From Amblyomma americanum (Eukaryota > Arthropoda > Arachnida > Ixodida > Ixodidae), in NCBI RefSeq assembly GCF_052857255.1, contig NC_135500.1, forward strand, positions 162,179,689 through 162,243,688: a stretch of DNA of 64,000 nt, given 5' to 3'. The translations under genes were made by a program, and so were the position numbers. Below are positions 11,323 to 22,226 of this stretch, piece by piece. The notes under the pieces were generated by a model, which did not search any database, was not told the origin of the DNA, and worked only from the letters and a program-made list of their open reading frames with translations. Each line of letters opens with the position of its first letter. Positions within the stretch are counted from its first letter, which is position 1.

Positions 11323-11519
11323 GTGATACCACGTGACTTTCCACCGATGCAGCCGCGCGGCGCCACCACCACCGTCGCTGCACAAACGCCGTCTCCCCAG
11401 CTCTGTCCACGTCACAAACCACTGGACCCACCGATCGCTTTAAAGGGAGACGGCGCCGCTCTCTCTGCCGTCTCGCAGTTTCTCGCTATAGGCCTGCGCT
11501 TCAGTTCAGCAATTGTGCA

Positions 11520-11807
11520 ATGGAAGGATGGAGCGAGGACACTGGTTCATCTGTGCCGAAGTTTCCTGCCTTGTCACAGTGGCGAAAGCGGCAAGCTGCT
11601 TCGGACCGTGCTACAGATGTCGCTCGACTTGCGAATGGGTTAAACCGGAAACATGAGTACCAGCGCGCAAAGAGGCAGGCTGAAACGAGTGAAGAACGCG
11701 AAATTGGGCAAGCTAAGCGTCGGGAGAGGGACGCAGAAAAACGACAGCGACGAGCTTTAGAGGCGGAAATGGACGCCTCGCCTTCGACTTCGACGACGGC
11801 TTCGTAG
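11520..11807 (+). CDS. 95-codon ORF with STPR-like charged repeat
   Basis: The ORF begins MEGWSEDTGSSVPKF and ends ASPSTSTTAS. Residues about 43-80 are almost entirely R, K, E, Q and A (EYQRAKRQAETSEEREIGQA, then KRRERDAEKRQRR). This resembles one unit of the STPR repeat (the 23-residue Arg/Glu repeat of the silkworm FMBP-1 type), which I recall being frequent in tick proteins, including transposon-linked ones. The ATG has G at -3 and +4, and an arthropod initiator-like TCAGTT lies at 11501-11506 in a CpG-rich stretch. A short W-x-KRQAASDR segment precedes the repeat. It may be a small DNA-binding protein, a first exon, or a remnant of a repeat-borne gene. The opposite strand is open over the same DNA but looks like a shadow. 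Confidence 0.4.
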   Translation: MEGWSEDTGSSVPKFPALSQWRKRQAASDRATDVARLANGLNRKHEYQRAKRQAETSEEREIGQAKRRERDAEKRQRRALEAEMDASPSTSTTAS

Positions 11808-12264
11808 ACTGACGAAACGACTTTAGTGAGTGCTCGTGGTACGCAACGATCGACTAGCGACATCGTTCGGTTGGAAACGCTTTCGCTTGCATAACCGGGC
11901 CTAGCCGAGCTAAGCCGCAGCCATTTTTTACTTTGAACGAGTCGGAATTTTCGCGAAGCAAAAGCGGCTCCGCCGAAGTAAATTTGGGTTATATAGTTTC
12001 CCGCTTGTAGCCTGTAGAACAGGGCACACAACAACACAAAGGCTGGATCCATCTGTGAGGCCCTTTATACTTAGTGACACGGGCAGGGACACTTTATTTT
12101 TCGTTCTTTTTATAGTCCCGCAATAATTTTTGTGAAGCTGTATCGATTCCTGGCATGTGGTATCAGAAAGAAAGGTGGGCCGGGGGTAATCATCTTCACC
12201 GGGCCGCACCTGCACTGAGCAGGCAGTTACAAGATAAAGCGTACATCTTGCACCTGACTTCTGG
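11808..12264. other. Unassigned DNA downstream of the STPR-like ORF
   Basis: GC-rich at first, then mixed. No polyadenylation signal (AATAAA) is obvious close to the ORF stop, and no domain was recognised on either strand. Confidence 0.4.
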
Positions 12265-12935
12265 TCAGCACCTGGCTCTCGGCCACAATGGCCATCTTAG
12301 TTTTGGCTTAGTTCAGCGTTAGGCAGTTTTTAAGAGACAAAAAGAGAAGATTTTCAGTTCACTCATTAATGCGGCTTGAATAACAGGTAGAGGTGCACCA
12401 GTAACAATAAGAGCCTCGTCATCTGCGTACATTAATACTTCAGAAGAGTGAACTACGTGTGGAAGATCTTTTATGTGAACTGAAAATAATATAGGACCCT
12501 TTACAGAATCCTGCGGAACTCCTGAGGTTATATTTTTGACACCTGACAAGAAATCATTTAAAAATACTGTTTCCTTCGGATATTATGAATAGCTATTAAA
12601 AAAAACTAGCTTATCTCTTTGTAAAACCATATCTTTCTAATTTCTGCAATAAGATGGGATGACAAACCGTGACAAATATATTTTAATATCTAAGAAAACA
12701 ATGACAGCTATGTTATTCTGATGCATTACGGAATTAAGAGTTTGTGATAAAGTTAAACTTCGCTGTAGTAGTAGATTTTTTTCGTGTTCAGAATTGAGAC
12801 CACTGAATAAAACTACAGCATAACGTAGTCGCAGAATTAAAGAAATTGGTACTCGCATTTCATGCAAACGAGACATGTGAATAGGCACCAAAAAAGGTCG
12901 ATGTATGTCGCAGAAATTGTAGTCATCCATATTCC
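12265..12935 (-). mobile_element. Decayed LINE reverse-transcriptase fragment
   Basis: On the minus strand several RT blocks can be read in order. IAVIVFLDIK near 12700-12675 corresponds to motif A, but the following KAFD is replaced by IYLSR. SGVPQDSVKGPILFS near 12530-12480 is the motif B region, where the usual GSVLGP has become DSVKGP. MYADDEALIVTG near 12430 is motif C with the catalytic ADD intact. LTLNQAKTKMA lies near 12325-12290 in a shifted frame. The segment between motifs A and B is shortened and out of frame, so no protein is made. The motif order and the LTLNQAKTK phrase suggest a CR1/Jockey-type element; the exact clade is uncertain. Confidence 0.75.
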
Positions 12936-15900
12936 AGTTACAATAAAGTTGTGCTCATAAAATCCTCAAGAAAATAAGGAAAACAAATCTAGCTACTTAT
13001 AATTTTCCACGGATTCCTTCTACGGCCCAGCACTCAGTCTCATCAATTCTTTTACGCGCGAACCAACTGATGCCGTGATCCAGGTGCCGCTGCTTCAATT
13101 ATTATCGTGGGAAAGGTGCTTACGGTCCCATTTACAATCCTTCCTTCTGGTGCCGCTGAACCGGAAATTTTTTCAACCTTTCGCTCGAATTCTCGTCTAT
13201 AGAATCTCAAGGAAACATACGATGACTACCAAGAAGTTTATGGTGAAGAAATTTTAATGTGTGGCTTTCGTCTAAAATTCTATCTAGGTCGCGTATTTTA
13301 GGTGGTTTATGTGAAATGATTTTTTCCTTCCGCAAATAGTGTAAACAATATTTCAGTTAGGATGTCTCAATGGCTAATGAGAATGTGGGGCGAAGTTTAA
13401 ACACGGTTGAAGAGCTTTTTATGATTACCTTTAGTTTACTTCCGAGGTACAACCTTGTAATACATGACAACGGTGTATATGAGATCTTTTTCTTGTGAAC
13501 TGCGGCATGAATGCGCAAATTTTTGTCAGAGAAAGCTTTAAGAAACAAGTGTACCCATAACTTGCAAAAAGTGCAATGATTCATGAATTTTTATATGTAT
13601 TTACATCTTATTGGGGAAGGTGCGTTACCTTGACGCTTTAAATCATTCTGAACCGTTCTTGTTTTGGCAGTTTCGTCACTATATGTCTCTGTAATTATAA
13701 GCGAGATTCTGAGGCGAAGTAGGGACCACTCTGTGTTCAGATAGAACAAGACACGGCTTTTATTGTCGTGAATAAAATCTTTGAATGAAACGAAAATATA
13801 ACATCATTGCCACAGGTAATTGCCCACAAATACGCCCACTCTTTTTCGTCATCTCTAAAATATAGCCTGAAAAATTTTCTAAATACCTCACAGCAACGAT
13901 TCATTCTAGTTTGGTACTGAGCCATAACAACTATAAATTGGGAATGAAAAGGGTTATCGCTGCTGTAGATAAAGTAGACATTTAAGAGCGGGTGGCACTG
14001 TCGTTTGAAAGTGATTCGAGTGTAGAGGCATGCTGGCAAAAAAAGTGTTTTATCTGTTTAATATAACAAAAGCAAGCATTAACAAAACAACAATGAAAAA
14101 CGCATCCGGGATTTCGTTTCACTGATTTATGTGGATTCACTTGATTGAATTACACCTGCCTACAGGTCTACACACACAAAAGGGCAACATGCACCAAGGT
14201 CGCCATTTTACAGCTCAATTCAACATTCATCCAGTTGCTTACTTCCGGATAACAAGTACAGTCTCATGACCACTAGTAATTTCAGTACCTCGAAAGCCCC
14301 TTCTAACCTGACACATCGTGAGCATTTGGACAGCAATGAACATCAGCTTACCTTATGTATGGAAATTTCTTAGACCAAGTCATGACTTTTAATGAGAAAA
14401 AACTGAGATTCTGTTCACCAAAAAAGGCGGCGATTCTCCTTACGTGTGACGGAAAGGCAGTGGCACACCGGTTTGTGTGCAGCCTGCCCACCATGGCAAG
14501 TGACACTGAAGTTAACTCAAATATCTTCAATGCAAACGCCATCTGTCCACCTTGCCAGTGCGCGTCAGCGGTTCTTCTTTATCGCCTTCCAACGAGGCAC
14601 CATCATCGATAGCAGCCTGCCACGTCTCTAAGCGTACTTGAGCTCCCGGAATTGCTCTCCTGCCCACTACAGCCCCCTGCCGAACTTTCAGCCGGCAGAA
14701 CTAAGCTTAGCAGACCACCAGAGGACGAAGAACTTCACCATCAGGCCCATCAGATTAAAGCATCAGATTAAAGCAGTCTAAGTGTTCTTTATATTTCAGG
14801 CGACATTTTACTTCTATAGCTGCAAAAAAGCATTAAAGAAAATTAAATTTTTTATGTCATACCATGTAGAAAAGTGCGCATATTTATGTGGAATGTGCGA
14901 AGTTTAACCACTACAGAGACCTGAAATTTGCGGAGAAGCAAGGGATGCAAAATATTATCCAAGTTTTCTTAGCTACGGACACTAAGCAGCCTGCCCCGTT
15001 CTGACAAAAAGCATCTGCTTGCTGTTCCTGGAAATAAAAAGAACATTTCTTCACAAGATTCAAGTGTGTCTCAACAACTTAGCAGTAATAACGGATATCT
15101 AAGTGCAGCGACAGGAAATTTCTTGATCATGGTTGAAATTTTTCTTCATGTGCTGCTCATTTCGTGCTAAATTTCTATGAAACTTGGTCCCTTCATGGTG
15201 ACATGCATGCTGACACATATCCAGCATGTTACTGGCTTTCACCTTTCACTTTTATCTCTGCAGCAAGCTGCATCTTCGATATCTCCTATCAAAGCCTGGC
15301 GAAAACTGATAAGGAAATATGCTGGGGGAACGATGTAAAGCGTGTTGGTTTCATAAATATGAAGGCATGAAATCTGATCATGACGGCAATGCTGGATGTT
15401 TATCGACTGATGTGGTCTGTCCGAGTGGACTTGCGTGAAAAGAAGTGTTGCTTAAAATTTTAGCACCAAGCATCTTCCGAACGCTTTCTCTCCCCAGTTC
15501 TCATAAAAATTCTGAGCACGAACCACCATCACTCTCCGCCTAGACAGTCGCCTAGCTGTCGGTGATCTCCAAACATAAGGGCTACACAGCGTAACAAAAA
15601 TAGTAAGTAGCAAGTAAGTGGATGAAAGGGGAAGAGGAAAAGAAAATGCACGGGCCTGTGACTGGTGTTAAAGCACCAAAAATAGCCAAACATTCTGTTT
15701 GATGCGTTCAAAGACAAACGCAGCAATGTCGGTTTTCTCGGAGTTAGCTCCACAGCCGCCATCTGGAAATACAAAAAAAAACCATTGTGCACCGAAGACA
15801 ACAAATATGGGCAGTCAACCAGGCACCGTTCTATGTCACATTTTTTTGTCACTTTTTATTTGTTTCGTCCTGGAGTCTCACCAGGGAAATCTTGGTTGGC

Positions 15901-16502
15901 CTAATGGCTTTCGGGGGATCGACTTGAGCTTAGGCACTGTCGATAAGCTCATCGACCAAGACAACGCAGTAGAATGCACCCTTCTTGTGTCACCGAGACT
16001 AAGAAGCTTTGTTAGGCTTTGAAATTTTTTCTTTCACCGTTTTTTATGTGTCAGCTCACGAACGGCCCTATATTGTCGGTCTTTTTTTACAGGTGTCTTT
16101 ATCTTCTGAAGAGATTCATTTCTCTTCCTTGAGTCTTAGGATGGCTTTTATCCTTTCTTGCCTTTGCTACAGTCTTCACTAATAGTTATTATTGTACCTC
16201 GGTAGTGAGACATTCTTATAAGATGAAACATGCTTCCTCTTCACAGTGATTTGTCCAATTTCTATTTCTCTACAGTATCCAGCGATTTCGTATTTGATTC
16301 TAAGGTTACGATTGTGGGCCGTATGGTCTTAACGTCCTGAAGTGACTCAAGCTAGAGATGGTCAGTTGTATTTCGCCGTCTAAGCCAAGTCACTCGTCTT
16401 GTACGCTGTCATAGGTAATGGTAGGGTTTATAGCGCTACTGCATGCTCCCAAATCTAAGATATTCCACCCGATTGGCGAAAATTCGCAATCGCTTAGGGC
16501 TA
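12936..16502. other. Unassigned DNA
   Basis: About 3.6 kb without a recognised element. A small imperfect duplication (CATCAGATTAAAGCATCAGATTAAAGCA) occurs at about 14748-14775. ORFs up to 107 codons (for example 15529-15852 and 15699-16022) overlap each other on opposite strands and show no domain. Confidence 0.45.
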
Positions 16503-16733
16503 TGGTTTATGAGATTTAGCGTCCCAAAGCGACTGAGGGTATGAGATACGCCATTGTGGAGGGCTGCGGATAATTTCAGACTACTTGGGTTTCTTTAACG
16601 TGCACTTACATCGCACAATACACAAACCTCTAGCATTTCGCCTGCGTCGAAATGCGACCACCGCTGCCGGGATCGAACCTGCCTCTTCCGGGCAAGCAGC
16701 GACCACTATAAGAGCTGAGCCACCGCCGCGGCT
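16503..16733 (-). mobile_element. tRNA-derived SINE, second family
   Basis: Minus-strand copy of a family that shares the tRNA-like head and central GTGCACGTTAAAGA block with the Ruka type. The tail is different: it runs through CGCTTTGGGACGCTAAAT and ends in CATAAACCA. The B box (GGTTCGATCCC sense) is intact. The centre carries several substitutions (GTAAGTGCACGTTAAAGAAA). No clear TSD was found. Confidence 0.85.
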
Positions 16734-16840
16734 TGAAGATGTGCGATAATACAGAGAAAGAGGTAATGATTAAAGAACGGCGGACTCCAATGAATCAACT
16801 CAAATCAACACAAAACTTTCCTGGAGCAAGTTACCCTAAT

Positions 16841-17014
16841 GATTAGAAAAAGGGCGAAAGAAGATTGTAGCGGGGGATCAACGAATTCATGTGGGTGGAT
16901 GAGCTTAGGAAGATTGTAGGGATAAGATATGCTCACCTGGCAAATGGCAAGGTTAATTAGTGCTATTTTCGAGAGGCGTTTTCTTGCAGCCGATGTAGTT
17001 AGCTGATGATGATG
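16841..17014 (+). mobile_element. RTE-type LINE 3' end, degraded
   Basis: The plus strand reads WVDELRKIVGIRYAHLANGK, then a stop and FREAFSCSRC, ending in TGATGATGATGG. This is the pattern seen more clearly at 18406-18597 (WADEIKNFAG...AKDRVNWRDMGRAFALQ). In that family the ORF ends near the 3' terminus, which carries a short TGA-type microsatellite. Only the last ~170 bp remain, with at least one stop. Confidence 0.6.
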
Positions 17015-17844
17015 GCAGAGCTTGAACAAACTAGGCGCTAGAACCGCCCGCGCATCGCAGTTAATTTAATTTAATTCGATGTAGGAAATTTACCCTTAGT
17101 TACTAAAAAGATAAGAAATACGAGCTATGTAATATCTGGTGATTAAAAAGGGAACAAAAAAATATACTCTGTGCGCACACTTTACGACCGTTCATAGGAA
17201 ATAATTTTCAACAACGCAGGTGCTTACGACTTTAAATGCTGTTTACAGATATTGCATAAACCAGTAAACGTAGAAAATGGCCTATGTTACGCCACACAAA
17301 TAAAAAAAAACGGCGTGTTGGAAAGAAGTCACTCCCTTCCTGGTGATACATCTGCATAAATGTCTTTGCAGCCACCCAAACAGAGGGAGTAGTGGACCCT
17401 GTTTGCTGTCGTCAGTCAGGTACTCCTCGAGACGTTTACATGGTTTCCTAAGGTCTATCGGCAGCGAGCAGTTGAAGACAAGCTTAATTGTTTTTGGACA
17501 CAGCGACCAAGATATTTTTATTCAATTCCTTGCTGATTATCCCCTCGGAAGCGCTTTCTCCAAGGGCTTTAAAGGCAACTTAGAAGAAATGCTGGTCATT
17601 TAACATAGCTAACCCTTTTTTATCTCCATTAGACAGCTATAAATGGTATGTAAAAAGTTTAGGGCGGTCTCTAATGAAACGAAAAATCGGTTTTGGCAGC
17701 GGAGGCCTTCTGAGAAGGTCGAAGTTAAAATTTTATTACTCCAAAAGGAAAGTTTTGAAAAATAATCTGTCCCGAGTTCCACTCCGTTCGGAATGGTTAA
17801 ATATTAAATATATGGTTTCACACCATCTCGTTACGTCGGGTATT
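17015..17844. other. Unassigned DNA
   Basis: AT-leaning. Two moderate ORFs (17343-17603 and 17674-17964) lie in tandem on the plus strand. The second runs into the inverted repeat at 17845-18110. I recognise no domain in either. Confidence 0.4.
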
Positions 17845-18110
17845 AGGTCATGTCAGAACAAAACGGAACGGCGACCAAAGGTTGGTAAACAAGTTGAAGG
17901 GATGGCCATTCGACAGTTGTCGCACGAGAAATTCTATCGTTTGACATCTCGTCTGATTAGGTAGAAGCTTCATGTTGAAGGTTCTCATCATTAGTGAACA
18001 AGGCTTCAGTCGGGAAGACCAAACGCCTAACTTTCATAACGAAAACCTTTGGTCGGGATTGCAATTTATTTCGACAACACGGAAATGCATTGTCATGACG
18101 TGGTATTAGA
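17845..18110. repeat. Divergent inverted repeat with conserved core
   Basis: CGACCAAAGGTT at 17872-17883 recurs as its exact reverse complement AACCTTTGGTCG at 18044-18055. Similarity extends on both sides: TATTAGGTCATGTCA on the left matches TGTCATGACGTGGTATTA on the right in inverted orientation, and the segments towards the centre also match loosely. The arms are roughly 60-90 bp, about 160 bp apart from core to core. Reading outward on each strand, both arms encode an RPKV tetrapeptide. Identity unknown; it could be a foldback element or an old inverted duplication. Confidence 0.45.
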
Positions 18111-18376
18111 AGTTGAAGCTCTAGCTTAGCCCTTTGCGGCAAGGTGTCTACAATCATGCACGCGACGTTTCAAAAGGTTTTTCATACACTTAGAGCTTTT
18201 CTAGTAAGCGATGCCGGCTGCATTTGATATCCCGGCTAGATAGGCTCACAGGGACATTTCGTGCTATGAGAAGGATCGCCTTACAAAAACAAGAAATAAA
18301 GTAGAATGTTGACGGGATGCGATGCGTCTAGGAAGTGCGGTCCTGTAGTATAACTTTTTTTCTCTCGCATGGCGTT

Positions 18377-20228
18377 CGTCATCATCATCATCAGCGTGAC
18401 TAAACCTACTGCAGAGCAAAGGCCCTTCCCATGTCTCTCCAATTAACCCTGTCCTTTGCCAGCTGCGCCCACCCTATGCCTGCGAAATTCTTAATCTCAT
18501 CCGCCCACCTAACCTTCTGCCGCCCCCTGCTACGCTTGCCTTCTCTTGGAATCGACTCCGTTGCCCTTAAAGGCCACGGGTGATCTTGCCTACACATTAC
18601 ATGCCCTGCCCAAGCCCATTTCTTCCTCTTGATTTAGACTAGGATGTCATTAACCCGCGTTTGTTTCCTCACCCACTATGCCCGCTTCCGGTCTCTTAAC
18701 GTTACAGCTATCATTTTTCTTTCCATAGCTCGCTGTGTTGTCCTTAACATAAGCTAAACCCTTTTTGTTAGCCTCCACATTTCCGCCTCGTAGGTTTGTA
18801 CCGGTAAAATCCAGCTGTTGTACACTTTTCTATTGAGGGATATTGGTAAACTGTCATTCATGATCCGAGAGAACCTGCCATATGCGCTCAACCCCACTTC
18901 ACTTCATTTCACTTTATTCACCTTAAAGGTCCCCTTAAGGGGGTATTACATAAGGGGAGGGTTAACAAAGTCATCTACGAGTACAAGTCATGTCCTTGAA
19001 ATATAATTGCTTACAGCGGCGGAAAATACAGACAGGTGCGCGATGGCAATGATATCGGTGGGGAGGGCATTCCAGTCCACAACAGTTCGGGGAAAAAAGG
19101 AGCCTGAAAAAGTTGCAGTACGGGACACAGGGCGGACAATCTGAAACGAATGGGTAGTGCAGTGAGATATGCGGTTCCGATGAGTAATGTAGGGTGGTTG
19201 ATTTAGAGAGCTGTGGAAAAACTTGTGGAGAAACAGAGGCTGGCAATGCAGCGGTGGACTGCGAAGCGTTCAAGACCGGAATTCGTCTTCAGAGCTGAAA
19301 CGCTGGTGGTATATGAATATGCAGAGTGAACGAAAGGAATGGGGCGGTTTTGAAATGATTCGAGTGCATTTTTAGGTATGCATGGTGTGGGCTCGAGATG
19401 GGGCTGGTGTACTCAAGTTTGGGCTGATGAGGGTTTTATAAGCGAGAAGCTTCACGTGTCGCGGCGCATGACAAAGAGAACGCTTCATGAATCCTAGGGA
19501 TCTGTTAGCAGATGATACGATTCTGGTGATGTGTGTTCGCCAAGAAAGATCGCTGCAGAGGGTGACACCAAGATACCTAGACGATTGGACGCTTTCTATA
19601 AACGACTTAGCAACAGCATAAGAAAAAATAAGGGGGTTGTGTTGACAATGAAAGGAAACGAGTTTTCATTTGTTAGCATTTAGCGTCTTTAGCCAGAGGT
19701 CACACCATTTATCGACGCTGTTAAGGTCGTTTTGAAGAGCCATTTGATCAGAAATGTTAGTGACACTGCGATAGATTACGCAGTCATCGGCGAAGATACG
19801 AATTTTACATGACACATGTGAAGCTAGATCATTATTATATATTAGAAACAAGAGTGGGCCGAGAACAGATTTCTGAAGGACGCCACCAGATTTAATAAGG
19901 AGAGCGCTTGAGCGGCCGTTGTTAATCGAAACGAACTGATAGCGGTTAGCTAGAAATTCTTATTTTTCTAGTTATTTCCTTCTCATGATCCGGATTAGCT
20001 GTCGCTGCCTGCCCTAAGTAGACATATTCCTTTACTAATTCCACCACCTCGCTGCCAATTATGAGCTGCTGTTCACTTGCTAGACTGTCGAACATTACTT
20101 CAGTTTTCTGCATGTTAACCATATGACCTACCGTTCCGCACTGCCTAACTCATACATCATGTTTTGAAAAACATCACCTGAGTGACTTAGCAAGGCAATG
20201 TCATCAACCAATTACACATGGCATTTTA
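18377..20228 (-). mobile_element. RTE-type LINE fragment, split by a CR1-like insertion
   Basis: Two minus-strand pieces belong to one LINE: 20228-19956 and 18895-18377. The first reads LVDDIALLSHSGDVFQNMMY (the RT ADD motif degraded to VDD), then after a frameshift MVNMQKTEVMF and EYVYLGQAATANPDHEKEIT, ending RKIR. The second resumes with the expected SAYGRFSRIMNDSLPISLNR and ends GKRSRGRQKVRWADEIKNFA...NWRDMGRAFALQ and a stop at about 18406. The 3' tip is a TGATGATGATGA microsatellite. The two parts rejoin in frame when 18896-19955 is removed. The element is 5'-truncated (about 0.8 kb in total) and carries stops, so it is inactive. The clade is assigned from the C-terminal motif and TGA tail. 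Confidence 0.82.
18896..19955 (-). mobile_element. CR1-like LINE inserted into the RTE-type LINE
   Basis: The minus strand reads, from its truncated 5' end near 19955: ALLIKSGGVLQKSVLGPLLF (motif B, with PQG changed to LQK), IRIFADDCVIYRSVTN (motif C intact, FADD), NDLNSVDKWCDLWL, a TGA stop after TLNANK, SSRYLGVTLCSDLSWRTHI, and the C-terminal FFPRTVVDWNALPTDII near 19110-19060. The 3' UTR contains the perfect palindrome CCCCTTAAGGGG (18931-18942). The tail is AATAAAGTGAAATGAAGTGA, a short pentanucleotide-like repeat. It entered between 18895 and 19956, so it is younger than its host LINE. It is 5'-truncated and interrupted by at least one stop. Confidence 0.85.
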
Positions 20229-21412
20229 ATATACATAAGGAAAGCGCAGCTGATTTTTCACTTCGGGGATAGCATCGGATGAAGAATTAAATTATACATT
20301 GGGCATAAATTTTATTTAAGAAAGCGGCTGGAATTTCATGAACATGGAAGTGTGCGCAGTCTATGAATTTCTAGTTTTTGATTGAATCATGTTAACTATG
20401 ATGAGTGCATTCAAAAGAAAAAGAACAAATCTGTAAATTTTTTTGTTTATCTATGTTGTGCCAAAACAGCGCAAAAAAAGTAGACTAACTAATTCACACT
20501 ATTTCCTCAGAATGCATCCCCAACCCACCCGAAAAGCTATTGTATTCAACTTTCGTTAGTGTTCTGAACCAGTACAAAAAAATTCACAGGACGATAACGG
20601 CTGTGTAACGTGAGTTTTGGGGATATACTCCTGTCACATTGACGTAGTGGTAACGTGATGCACCCCTGCACTGGCAGGTGGCTGTTCCAGAGCCACACGT
20701 AAGCTTATGCGACCCAGGTTGACCGGCGGCGAAACCGGTGAATGCTTTAGCTGCCATCGGTTTCGCCGACGCCGAAGACGGCGGACAACTACGACGCGGA
20801 AACCAAGGAAGGGCGCCTAGAGTTATTGCTGTAAAAGTCTCTAAAAGAGCCACACGGATGATGGTGAAATGTATTTGAAGACATACTCATAGTACGGTGG
20901 CTAGATGTGTTGGTCCGCTGAAGGGCAAGCCACAAAGCGTAATTCATCATGCCTCCGCCTCTTGTTGACAAGAACGTTGCTACGTGGTCGCCTGCTGGTC
21001 GCCTGCTGCTAGAAGTGATTGCATCTTGCTTCTGCTAGCCTTACTTTTTGCTTATAACAGTAGTTGCTGCACTATCATGTACACAAGATTGGTAAAGCAA
21101 TATTGGCTGTTTGAAAATGAGACATACAGGATACCAAACAAGAGCTACACTATCTTCGTTCATCTTCGTCAACTTTTATGAACTGCAGCACAAAATTCAG
21201 TTATTTTCACGGTGAAAAACGAAGACAAAAAACTGTTAAGTTGACTGCAGATCACCGAACAAGAAACAAAATCTTCATTGCTTTTGTTACACGGGATGCC
21301 TAGTTGTTGAGGAAGTGCGAGAGAACTCTCTATTGCGCAGACAATAAACAGCAATCGTATTCCCTTGTTTGTTAATGCGACTGCACAGAGCACTTTATCG
21401 AACAGGGCAACA
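20229..21412. other. Unassigned DNA with a GC-rich hairpin
   Basis: Mostly unrecognised. The GC-rich part at 20640-20830 contains an imperfect hairpin: CGGCGAAACCGGTG (20727-20740) against CATCGGTTTCGCCG (20755-20768), 13 of 14 paired. The run CGCCTAGAGTTATTGCTGTA after it resembles sequence I recall from tick repeats, but no second copy is in the window. Confidence 0.4.
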
Positions 21413-21749
21413 CATTTGTCATTATAAATAAATAATTGGTTTTGGGAGGAAAGGAAATGGCGCAGTATCTGTATCATATATCGTTGGACACCTGAACCGC
21501 GCCGTAAGGGAAGGGTAAAGGAGGGAGTGAAAGAAGAAAGGAAGAGAGAGGTGCCGTAGTGGAGGGCTCCGGAATAATTTCGACCACCTGGGGATCTTTA
21601 ACGTGCACTGACATCGCACAGCACACAGGCGCCTTAGCGCTTTTCCTCCATAAAAACGCAGCCGCCGCGGTCGGGTTCGAACCCGGGAACTCCGGATCAG
21701 TAGTCGAGCGCCCTAACCACTGAGCCACCGCGGCGGGGCATTTGTCATT
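21413..21749 (-). mobile_element. Ruka-type SINE with perfect 11-bp TSD
   Basis: A complete minus-strand copy (21424-21738) is flanked by CATTTGTCATT on both sides (21413-21423 and 21739-21749), an exact TSD. The A-box TGGCTCAGTGGTTAGGGCG and B box GGTTCGAACCC are intact, and the tail ends in CCAATTATTTATTTAT. With the intact duplication and a sequence very close to the 674-991 copy, this is the youngest-looking SINE in the window. Confidence 0.95.
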
Positions 21750-22029
21750 CACGGTAACGTTTTCTGCCTCTCAAAGCCATTTAGTGTATAGCTGGCTTTG
21801 TAGCGCAACAGTTTGTCACTGGGACCGAATTGGATGAGTACGAGTTAGATTTTTTCTGGCGCCACCGGAAGCTCGCGCTCACGTATGGCCACTCGCAGCC
21901 TTCTGAACGATGGCAAACCTCTTGTGGATGGCAAAGCCTGCGCCTTTATTTGATTGGCTCTGTGCAGCAACATACAAACCAGGTCCATCTAAAGGGCTTT
22001 ATCGTCATCAGTCTATTACAGAATATCTT

Positions 22030-22226
22030 GCGAAGGCAAGATAACCGCTGGTCCTTATTAAGAGAAGGCAAGCGTAGCAGGGGATGGCAGAAAGTTATGT
22101 GGGCGAATGAGATGAAAAGTTTGCGGTGATACTGTGGCCGCTGCTGTAAAAAAACAGTTTATTGGAGAGACATGGGAGGGGCCTATGCTTTGCATTTGGC
22201 GCAGTCAGGCTGATGATGATGATGAA
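22030..22226 (+). mobile_element. RTE-type LINE 3' end
   Basis: The plus strand reads RRQDNRWSLLREGKRSRGWQ, then KVMWANEMKS, a stop, and WRDMGGAYALHLAQSG followed by TGATGATGATGATGA. It is the same C-terminus as at 18406-18597, with a short deletion between WSL and REGKRS. It is the third RTE 3' end within 6 kb. 5' truncation leaves no RT domain. Confidence 0.8.

Noticed and set aside
11501..12052. 183-codon minus-strand ORF
   Set aside because: It is antisense to the STPR-like frame in a CpG-rich block; its composition looks like a shadow of the opposite strand.
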